The translations under genes were made by a program, and so were the position numbers. Below are positions 55,564-64,000 of a stretch of DNA of 64,000 nt, one piece after another. The stretch is taken from NCBI GenBank assembly GCA_026122225.1, contig JANEZZ010002061.1:310001-374000 (forward strand), given 5' to 3'. The DNA is from Heloderma charlesbogerti (taxonomy: Eukaryota; Chordata; Lepidosauria; Squamata; Helodermatidae). The notes under the pieces are model-generated. The model did not search any database and was not told the origin of the DNA. It saw only the letters and a program-made list of their open reading frames with translations. The stretch's first letter is position 1. Each line of letters opens with the position of its first letter.

Positions 55564-55975
55564 AGGGGTGCAAAAAAGTATGGGCTGAAGGCCCTGCAAG
55601 ACCCCCCAAAAAGAAATGCAAAATACTCTAGAAATGGGCTCTGTGGTTCCTGCCATAGAAGCTTCATTCCTAGATGTCCCCAGAGCATCCTAGGAAGCAG
55701 TGCTTGAAGGCCCCTGCCTGGTTCCAGGATGCTCTAAGAAGAGGGCTTCTATGGCTGGAATCATAGAGCCTGTTCCTAGAGCTTTTTCTCCTGAAAACTT
55801 TACAGGTGGGATGACAGGATCCTTCAGACAGGGAAGGGAGAAGGGCTAGGAGCCAGGATTCCTGGATGGCTAATGGTTTGAGAACTGAGGTTTCTGGGGG
55901 GAGTGTTGGTTTTATCTGATCAAAGCAGGTGCCAAGCCTCCGAAATGCTCTTGGACAAGAGTTGGATTTGAGTGT

Positions 55976-56027
<52 letters not shown>

Positions 56028-56079
56028 CGCGCGTACGAGTTGGCTCCTGCTGCCCCAGCAGGCACGAAGATTGTGTACC
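55564..56079. mobile_element. Possible hAT-type MITE just after PTK7
   Basis: The ends CAGGGGTGC and GTACCCCTG are loosely inverted, with 8-base flanks CTCTAGGT and CTCTGTGA matching at 5 of 8. It contains an internal stem GAGCATCCTAGGAA / TTCCAGGATGCTC (55683-55735) and a GT/GA microsatellite. Weak terminal match. Confidence 0.4.
55974..56028 (+). repeat. (GT)n(GA)n microsatellite
   Basis: About 17 GT units directly followed by about 9 GA units. Confidence 0.95.
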
Positions 56080-56437
56080 CCTGCTCTGTGAATACCACTG
56101 TCAAGAACTGAGTTTTTTTCTTTGGCACAAAGGAAGTCTGGTCACATGGGACTCTTGGTTGGCACAAGGTGGTCAGAATAGTAGTGTACTGGCAACATGC
56201 AGAGAGCACAGTTCTTCCCTACAGCTGTTAAAATCTTTTAAATTGCTGAATCAATTTGTTTCATGAATTTTAAACAAGCATTGTTTTGATACAGATATTT
56301 TTATAAGGTTCTCATGCCTAATACTGACATACTGTTTAGAAAATGGCTTAAACCATATCTCTAGACCATGCAGAAGTTAGCCCTCTGGTTCAGGACTAGA
56401 CACTTCAGAGATGTATTACATACTGATTTCTCTAGAT

Positions 56438-57655
56438 CAGAGCTTTCCAAACGGTGTGCTGCGACACATTAGTGTGTCGGCAGCAGTGTGTAGGTGTGTC
56501 GCGCGAAATGCAGAAAATTGTGCGGAAGGGCACTGCGGAGCTCCCTTACTCGTGTTTGCTTCCCTTGGCCCCTCCCCTGGAACTGCCTAAAGCAACTAAT
56601 GTTAAAGCAGCTAAGGCTTAGCTGCTTTAACATTAGCTGCTTTAGGATCATGTGGCGTCTTGATGTAGGGCGCACGTGATTGGCGGTGTTGGAGCAGTAT
56701 GGCGAGGTAGAGGCGCGAGGCAAAGAGAGGGAAGGGGAGGCGCCGCCCTGGGAGCAGAGCTTGGCCGACACCGGCGCGGAGAAGTGGCAGTTGCCACCAG
56801 CCCTGTGAGATTTCGAGCGTGCCCTTTGCAGACTTGTGCGCCGCACTCCTGTACGGCCAGGCCAGAGTGCGGGTGGAAACGCCGACTGGGACTGCACCAA
56901 GCGGGCCATCCGCCATCTTGGCCAGTCGGAACAGAGCTCAGTGGAGGCCAGAAGCCTCAGAATCGGCGTGGTCCCAATCACCTGGGCGAGCGCAGCTGCA
57001 GGCTGTCACCTAGTCAACCCACCTGCTGCTGGCTGAAGGGAGGCCACCCTCCCAAACCCAATGTGGCAAACGGCAAGCCACCCACCACGTGGCACTTATA
57101 ATTTGATTTCTGCCATTTATTTTTATTTTTACTCTGCTGTAATGGTGGATTAACCACCCACCGGCAGTGTACCACCGGAGAGTGCTGGAACTGGACTCTG
57201 GACATAGGCATTGCAAATATTTACAGCAATATAGCCTTGTAGTGAGACATATATATTTACACCAATTTTGTTGGACTTTTGCTTCTCTACTTCATGTGTT
57301 TTTGCAGCTGAGCTCCTACCTGGGCCTATGTGACCTAATATGTATTGTAAATACTTTAGTTAATTTTGTTTATTTTTCACATTTTCTTGCACATATTTAC
57401 ATACTGTTACTTATAAATGACAACAATGTATGTTATTATCTTACAAATCATATATTTTTAAAAATATAAATGAAAGGTTTCTATGAGATATGTTCTATCC
57501 CCATACATTTCGTTATTACAATTTATGTGTGTGTCCGTATCTCTTATAACGGGTTAGTTTAACCTCCGGTTTGCTAGTAAAACTGAATTACCATGTCACG
57601 AAATGATGCATGTCTAAAAAGTGTGTCACCAACATGAAAAGTTTGGAAAGCTCTG
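56438..57655. mobile_element. hAT-type non-autonomous transposon with perfect 8-bp target duplication
   Basis: CAGAGCTTTCCAAAC at the left and its exact complement GTTTGGAAAGCTCTG at the right. The flanks CTCTAGAT (56430-56437 and 57656-57663) are identical, the 8-bp duplication expected of hAT. The left half interior is CpG-rich, the right half AT-rich. No transposase is encoded. Confidence 0.9.
56586..56646. repeat. Near-perfect 29-bp hairpin inside the hAT element
   Basis: Arms 56586-56614 and 56618-56646 are complementary at 28 of 29 positions, with a 3-base loop GGC. The core is AATGTTAAAGCAGCTAA / TTAGCTGCTTTAACATT. Confidence 0.9.
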
Positions 57656-57663
57656 CTCTAGAT

Positions 57664-59035
57664 GGCCGTTTCTTCCAATCCTGGTTTGATGGTGGTGCCG
57701 TTCCCTGCCACCTAAATGGGACACCACCATTATTAGTGCAGCAACCCTACCACCACTACCATTATCCCACTCCTCTGCACTAGCCTTGGCCAATCTGTTC
57801 CAGACCAGAGGGGAAAACGGAAGAACGCAGGCACTGTTATTGCAAATTCCAGGTGCTTCTGCCTTTAACCGCACCTATTTAGCCTTACCATCTTTGGCCA
57901 TGTTCCTTTTTTCTTTGCTTTTTTTAATTTAAAGAAACTCCCATCCAAACTGATCCAAGTTCAGTGGAACTGCAGGAGGGGAGAATGTTGCTTCTTAAAA
58001 TTTCTAAGGGATATTATTGTTTATCATATTCCCTTAATGGCAAAACACAAATGTTTTTAAATTAAATTTAAATGAAAAGTCTGATTTAAAGGAATGTAGC
58101 AATAGAGCATGTTTTGGAGCAATTTCTGTCTTGGGAATTTTCAAATGAAGAACTGGAGACATGTGAGGACAGATTGCTTCTGTGTATATGCAGAATGTTT
58201 TTCCCCTTTAGACTCATTTGGGTGAGTCTTAAAAGGCTTTCGGGTCCAGGCTTCTGCTGTAAGGCAGAATCATTCACATACTTACCCCGCTGCCTTTTCC
58301 CGCAAACACATAATACAGTGACACTAGAATTGTTGCTATATAAACTTCATTTGCTTGCACAGTTCTGAGTTTGGGATCTGCACAGTATGAAAAATTAGCC
58401 TCATCTGTTTCTGTCACTGGCTAAATTTCATGGCGTGCAATGATAACGATAACGGTAACATACACATCTGTCATTTGTTACTGAATATCGTACTACATAA
58501 AAATGCTTTTTAAAATTAGCTACTTCTCAAAAGAAGTTAAATCCACAGGGCAGGCTCACTCATGGTATCAACTCCCCAAGTTTTCTCTGTGGCAAAAGAC
58601 GAAATTACTTGCTACTTGAAAAATTTGGAAGCATAAGGCCAGTCCACATGCAAAATCATTCACTGCGTGGCTTATTTTAGCAGTTGTCTCTGATCAAAGC
58701 ACTGTGTGCAAGTATCCCATTTCAGAAAACACAAAGCAACTAGGTCACAAAGTTATCATCAGCAGTTTCTGGAGATTACTCATTAAGACAACACAAGCTA
58801 CAAAAGCAGTTCGTGGTACATTTTCATATGTTGATCTGGCACCAGTGACTGAACCACTTCTTAAAACATGAGAGAGCAGCAGTTCCCAAATGTTCATCGC
58901 TCATTACAGTAGATTTAGACTATAATACATAACCACTGGATGGCTTTATATCAGATGGACACTTCCAGTTTTTCATGGACCTTGTGCAGGTGTATACATG
59001 GAATTTTGCTCCTGCACAGAGCATCATTTGGAACT
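57664..59035. other. Intergenic stretch, nothing recognised
   Basis: About 1.4 kb with no gene, RNA or named repeat. 58834-58862 matches a 29-base segment at 61104-61132. Confidence 0.45.
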
Positions 59036-59043
59036 TTCTAGAG

Positions 59044-59289
59044 CAGGGCTGGGCAACTTCCAGAGGTCTGGCTGCCTCAGATCCTTGCTGCAGTCTGCAG
59101 GGTGCCCCCCAAAAGGCCCAAAATCACTGCTTTGCCACCTAAATTCAAGCTAAAGAAGCTAAATTTGGCCCTTTCAGTGCTCTGTAGCCACTACAGATGC
59201 CTTTATCTTTTGAAAAAATGTATTAAAATTTGGGGGGCAGCAGGGGTGGTGGTGGGGGCGACGTGCAGCCCTCTTGTTGCCCATCCTTG
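59044..59289. mobile_element. Short hAT-type MITE with perfect 8-bp target duplication
   Basis: The ends CAGGGCTGGGCAAC and GTTGCCCATCCTTG (complement CAAGGATGGGCAAC). The flanks TTCTAGAG (59036-59043 and 59290-59297) are identical. 246 bp, non-coding. Confidence 0.85.
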
Positions 59290-59297
59290 TTCTAGAG

Positions 59298-59799
59298 CTT
59301 AAGTTCTTAAGTTTAGCAGCACAGCCCTGGAGTCTAGGATGGACCCCATGCCCTCCTGCTTGGATCTTTTTGAACTGCCGCAGCAGCACCGAGAAGAACG
59401 TTTCTCTTGGATCCTGAGGAAGCTAGACCTACTCCTGATATTTTTTTCCTCCTTCCAAATGCCTGTTCTCTTAGTTATCTTTTCCTTTTTCCATCTTGCA
59501 TCTTTATTTCACACAGCTTTTTGGTAGCACCTGCACTCTAGTTTCTTATGGGGCACTGACCCTCCTCTAAGAAAGTGCAGAGGAAAGCTACCCACTACGG
59601 ATGGCCATGGCCTCTGTCTCTTCTGTCTAGGTTAGGTAGACATCTGTGCCCACTGCTATCACAGGCCTGCCAAAATGACTCCATGCACTTACGTGTAACT
59701 ATGTTGGAGCACGAACGTTCAGCATGAGCGTCTATAGCTTATTTTTCTTTACCATCCATTAGACTATAAGAAATAACCCCTGAAATGAGTCTCAGTTAG
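59298..59799. other. Intergenic stretch, nothing recognised
   Basis: No gene or repeat recognised. Confidence 0.4.
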
Positions 59800-59876
59800 A
59801 TGGATGGCCATGCTGATTAGGGATAATGGGAACTGTAGTCCAACACATTTGGAGGGTACCAGATAAGGGAAAGCTG
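59800..59876. mobile_element. Short palindromic repeat (right half)
   Basis: GGCCATGCTGATTAGGGATA, GTAGTCCAACACATTTGGAG and GGTACCAGATAAGGGAAAGC, family of 31038. Confidence 0.65.
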
Positions 59877-60934
59877 TAGTGTAAGTAAAACATCTTGGCC
59901 AGTTCTTTCAAAAATAGTGTAATATTAAACCCTGCTTGCCCTCCTGGGTTTGTCATAATTTATAACTAAAATATGTATTACTAAAATGCATTGGGTGCTG
60001 TACATACATAAAAATACACAAGTCCCTGTCCCACAAGTTTGCAATCCAAATAAAAATGCAAGACGAAAGGGAAGGAGACTTGGAGAGGGAAAACTCTGCT
60101 TTCTAGATGAGGCTAAAAAGTACATACAATTGACACAATAGATAATGTAGAGATCAGAAAATAGTAACATGAAGAGACCAAATGCAAGAGAAAAGGTTTT
60201 TAAATAATTACTTCAAAGACTAGTATGAACCCTGATTAATACCTAAGGGAGAGTCCCAGGTAGGTTGAAATTAGAATGATGAAAACCAAAAAAGCATTCT
60301 CTTGGATTGCTGGCCCACAGTTCTTCGAGATTCTTTCCCCTCTGTTCCCAGCAACATCTTGGCATAGAGTAATCCCATTGTCGTGGAAATATTTGGAAGT
60401 AGTGAATTATCAGCAAGAAAAGTCCTTTCTCCAAGATTTGTTTCTATCATCACCGAAACAGTTTCCTGGCTCTAAAACTCCTTCTTTGGTTCAACCTTGT
60501 ATTAGGCCTGCAACATTTGGTTAATCTGTTAGATTAATTGGTTTAAAAACTTAAATGGTGCCTGTGATACAGGGAAGCATTATCTGAAAACTACTTTTGT
60601 GTTTTCCCTTCCAAATGAATGTCCTTACTTACACAGGTTTAACCAACTAATTCAAATGCATTTTAAATTAACTTAAGATTTCTTTCATCCATTCTTGTGA
60701 AAATAACCCCACCTTGAGACTTTTGTGGGTTATAGAAGGTAATTAATAAATATTCCTGAGCCGTGTGACTTCCACAGTTTCCACTGGAATCCTGTGCTAT
60801 AGCAATCTCATTTGCTGGCAAAGTCATACGGGACTGGAATTTCTGATCAAAAACCCATCTTCTGAAAGCTCTTGTACAGCTTTCCCTGACCTGGCGCCCT
60901 CCCGATGTGTTTGAATGCAACACAACTTGCATTC
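59877..60934. other. Intergenic stretch, largely unassigned
   Basis: 60502-60560 (GCCTGCAACATTTGGTTAAT) resembles 51537-51600 (GGCTGCAACATTTGATGGGT), so a shared but unnamed repeat may be present. No gene seen. Confidence 0.4.
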
Positions 60935-61053
60935 AAGATGAAGCTAGACAGCCATCTGTCAGGGATGCTCTGGCTTGGATTCCTGCATTGAGCAGGGGGT
61001 TGGACTCGATGGTCTTGTAGGCCCCTTCCAACCCTGCTATTCTATGATTCTAC
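60935..61053 (+). mobile_element. CR1 LINE 3' end
   Basis: GACAGCCATCTGTCAGGGAT, then GGTTGGACTCGATGGTCTTG and CTATTCTATGATTCTA. Standard CR1 3' end with tail, 5' truncated. Confidence 0.9.
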
Positions 61054-61066
61054 CCATTATCCCCAG

Positions 61067-61172
61067 ACAACATGGGCCATCCTATCTAGGGATAATTGGA
61101 GTTATCTGGCACCAGTGACTGAACCACTTCTTCAGTCCAACGCATCTGAAAGGTACCAGGATGGGGAAGGCA
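61067..61172. mobile_element. Short palindromic repeat carrying a 29-base insertion
   Basis: The family backbone GGGATAATTGGAGTT ... CAGTCCAACGCATCTG ... GGTACCAGGATGGGGAAGGC is interrupted at 61104-61132. The interrupting bases are an exact copy of 58834-58862 and do not occur in the other family members in this window. Confidence 0.8.
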
Positions 61173-61556
61173 GTTCCGGTACAGCAAACTAGCTTACAGC
61201 CCCTTGCAGGTGATGTAGTACCACATTTTCTAAATTTTGAGTTATTTGTTTTGTGTCAGAGCATTTTCAGCATGCAGTGTGCCTCGCATGGTTGGAAGGG
61301 TTGTGTTGAATTACTTTCTTGGGGATAGGAACTGGGGCAGAAAGAATTAATCTTTCCTTTTCACTCTGAATGTGGATGCATCTTCTGTTCCCCACCCCTC
61401 TATCCTCAGATGCCAGAACATTGCCACGGAGTAGCAAAGCCAGCCTCCTTAGACAGCAGCTGCTTTAAAGCTGGGCACAGCAAATCAAGAACTCTGAATT
61501 CAGATCTCAAAAGGCAGCATTTTGTTAAGAGTGCCACATCCTGTATCTAGTGTAAT

Positions 61557-62100
61557 CCAGATCAGGCCCATGGGCACATCATCTGGAATTTTGAGAGAGT
61601 GTTGTGGGTGCCATCACAAAATGGCTGCCATGTGGGGACATGCTAATTCACAAAATGGATGCTGTGGTGGACTTGGCCGATCACAAAACACCCATTTTAT
61701 AGAAGGCAAATGGGTGAAGCTGAGAGAAGAGTAACTTGCTCAAGAACCTGATTCAAAAGCAGAGGTGAGGTCTTGAGCCTCAAAATACAAAAACACTAAT
61801 TTGAGGCCAGTTTTTGGCTCCAAAAGAACACTCATTTAACAGAGGGCAAACTCTTTCTACCAGCAAACTCCCTTCCCGACCCCATCTCTCAGGACACACA
61901 GACACCAGGCCCAGAAAGAGAAAAAGGAAAAACACATACACTGATGTGGGCAGACACAGATAGAGGGGGAAAATCCCCCTCTCCACAGTAGACTGAAGAA
62001 AAAACAGTCCCGCTCTCCCATCTCCTCCCCCTATGGCAGCCATTTTGTGACAGTGCCCACATCACACTCAAAATTCCACATGTTCTCCACTTCCTGCCCA
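61557..62100. mobile_element. Foldback element, intergenic
   Basis: The left part (GGAATTTTGAGAGAGTGTTG, GGGTGCCATCACAAAATGG) pairs with the right part (CCATTTTGTGACAGTGCCC, ACACTCAAAATTCCACATG). The interior is non-coding. Part of the arm sequence also recurs at 48570-48650. Confidence 0.6.
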
Positions 62101-62324
62101 CCCTCCTAGGGGGCCATCTGCTCAGTTCCCACCCCCAGGCCCCAGCCCAGTTTTCTGCTGCTTTCTCTCTTCTCTGGCCTCCCCCTGCCCCCATGGCCCT
62201 ATCGTCTTTCCCCGTCGCTCCATGACCTTCCTCCTTCAAACGCCCTATACAGTCGCTCGGCTCAACCACCAGGGGTCATCTCCTCTACAACCCGTCCAAA
62301 GGCCACTCATCAGAATGGAGGTGG

Positions 62325-62560
62325 GTGTATACAGCAGCATAAGAGCCCTGTTGGATCAGACCAAAAGACACGAATCCAGCACTCCATTCACACAGTGGCC
62401 AAACAGCTGCCTGTGGAAAGCCCATAAACAGGACATGAGAGCAGTCGCGCTCCACCGCTCGTGTTTCCCATCAACTGGTGCTGAGAAGCATGCTGCTTCC
62501 GATACTGGAGGTACTGTATAGCCGTTATGAATGCTATAGGGACAGCAAGCAGGCTGAGGA
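62325..62560 (+). mobile_element. Dispersed repeat of the 'agagccctgttggatcagacc' type
   Basis: AGCATAAGAGCCCTGTTGGA, CACACAGTGGCCAAACAGCT, GTTTCCCATCAACTGGTGCT and GATACTGGAGGTACTGTATA match a repeat I recall from reptile genomes. Class uncertain. Confidence 0.5.
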
Positions 62561-63782
62561 GCCAGGGAGGCCATTTTAGTTGGTGCAGGGGAGCAGATAA
62601 CCTTGTGGGCACAACGGCAGGTCTCTGGGAGCACACTGGTGTCCATGGGCACTACACTGGGGATCCTAGTCTTACACTATGGCTACATATTGTACACTAG
62701 GTTGGATTCAAAACAGGAACTTGTGGGGGCCAGGCAGAACTTTTACAAGTGGGACCTGCAACGAAACGGTGGAGTGCTTCCGTTCAGAGTTCCAGCCAGC
62801 CATGTCCTTTTCAAAGATATTCCATTCCATCACCTCCCACATTGTCCCCCACCCCCCAACAAGCACACAGCATTCTGTGGCCTCTGAACATGCCACAGCC
62901 TCATTAGGTTGTTTTCAGGCCAGAGTGAGGGGTGGGAATCGCCTTAGGATTTTTTTCCTACATATTTTTTGTGCTACTGCAAACTTTGAGGTTCACCCAA
63001 GCCTGATGATACTTCAACTTTGTGCTGTTTTGGCTACATAACAACCAACACTCTGAAAAAATGCTCGCTAGATGTGAAGGTATCATTTTAATGATCAATG
63101 ACTCATGACTGCAAGAGGCTGTTCTCTTGAATGTACCGCCTATGCCTTCAGTTCAAACAAGGACACACAAGAGGTGTTCTCAAGAGCTGCTCACTGGCTT
63201 CTGAATTATCATGCTGCATTTCTCCCAATCTAATTGCCTTCAAGCATTTGGGCACCTGTTTCCAAATATGAGAATCCCCTGTATCAGCCCCCCCCCCCAA
63301 CCTGCTGCCTTCCAGATCTTGGAGGGAGAGAGAGAATGGCTAATGGCATATTGAAGGCAAGGGGAGCCACTGGGTAATGGCCTGGAATGTTTGGGATTGG
63401 TGAGTGGAGGCAGGGCTCACAGGGATGCAGCCCTAGCACTTTTTCATTAGCAGGGACTCTGATGTCATCTGCCACCCCCCTCAGAGTTCCCTGTCCCTCT
63501 GAGCTTAGCTGCAATCCTCACTGTAGCGGGGGGGGGGGGGAGGATGAATTTTCCCAACAACAATATATTGTTCCATGTTGGAATGCAAAGTATTTGGGAT
63601 TACTTGGTCTGGAACGGGCAATTAAGACCTATTCGCTTTACCAAAGATGTGCTCCTGGTGGAGATGAAAACTAGAACTGGTTTATTGATATGGATTGACA
63701 CAGCTGCCTGAAATTTTTGGACTGCCCTTGGAGACTGTCACAATGAGCTCCTGCATTTCCAAATTCACCACTACACCTGCCC

Positions 63783-63817
<35 letters not shown>

Positions 63818-64000
63818 TTCAATCCAGCTGGGTGTGTGGATGTTTCTGTTGGGGGGAGAGGGGGGAGATATCATGAAGGAGCTTAGGGAAGGCTAAGGGG
63901 TAATGTCGGGGCGCTAAGGGAATGTGCAAGGGGGCTGTTTAAATGAAAAGGGATCTGTCCATGAGGGCCGAGTTGAGAAGGTGAAGCTTCCATAGAGTAT
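62561..64000. other. Intergenic stretch with a TG microsatellite
   Basis: No gene recognised to the end of the window. It holds a C-run (63288-63298), a G-run (63528-63541) and TG repeats at about 63785-63816. No sign of SRF, the gene that follows PTK7 in mammals. Confidence 0.5.
63785..63816 (+). repeat. (TG)n microsatellite
   Basis: About 15 uninterrupted TG units. Confidence 0.95.

Noticed and set aside
55670..56209. 179-codon minus-strand frame after PTK7
   Set aside because: It runs through the GT/GA microsatellite, giving (HT)n and serine/leucine runs; low-complexity artefact.
55504..64000. Search for SRF, the mammalian neighbour downstream of PTK7
   Set aside because: No MADS-box or glycine/alanine-rich first exon seen; if synteny holds it lies beyond the window.

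Overview
The window is vertebrate nuclear DNA, most likely from a squamate reptile (lizard or snake). It carries one split gene with GT-AG introns, and the introns are full of repeats typical of squamates: two long BovB (RTE) LINEs, many CR1 and L2-like LINE pieces, tRNA- and 5S-derived SINEs, and numerous palindromic or hAT-type non-autonomous DNA transposons. No bacterial features, CRISPR arrays or operons are present.

The gene is PTK7 (protein tyrosine kinase 7 / CCK-4 / KLG), on the + strand. Nineteen exons, 17304 to 54212, join in one unbroken frame and match exons 2-20 of the 20-exon mammalian gene. They encode seven Ig domains, a transmembrane helix, a juxtamembrane segment and a tyrosine pseudokinase domain. 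Exon 1 (5'UTR and signal peptide) is not seen and should lie upstream of base 1. All 17 kb before 17304 would then be intron 1. A 3'UTR with an AATAAA at 55478 ends the transcript near 55.5 kb. No second gene is recognisable from 55.5 to 64 kb.

Layout: 1-17303, intron 1, with foldback elements, an L1 fragment, a BovB inserted inside a tRNA-SINE (5.4-8.8 kb) and a CpG-rich block (13.36-13.68 kb). 17.3-36.99 kb, ectodomain and transmembrane exons 2-14, with a hAT element in intron 2 and a long decayed L2-like LINE in intron 5. 36.99-48.8 kb, introns 14 and 15, with a cluster of alternating-orientation CR1 copies and a second BovB. 48.8-54.2 kb, kinase exons 16-20. 54.2-55.5 kb, 3'UTR. 55.5-64 kb, intergenic hAT-type, CR1 and foldback repeats.

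I found no undescribed multi-gene system. The observations most worth checking are: a PTK7 pseudokinase that keeps every canonical catalytic landmark except DFG; Ig-domain cassettes of strikingly uniform length; two BovB copies in direct orientation that bracket exons 2-15 and are both damaged at the RT active site; an inverted CR1 cluster; several insertion-into-insertion events; and a 29-base exact duplicate lodged inside a repeat that looks like a templated repair insertion. Comparisons with human PTK7 and with repeat families are from memory, not from a search.
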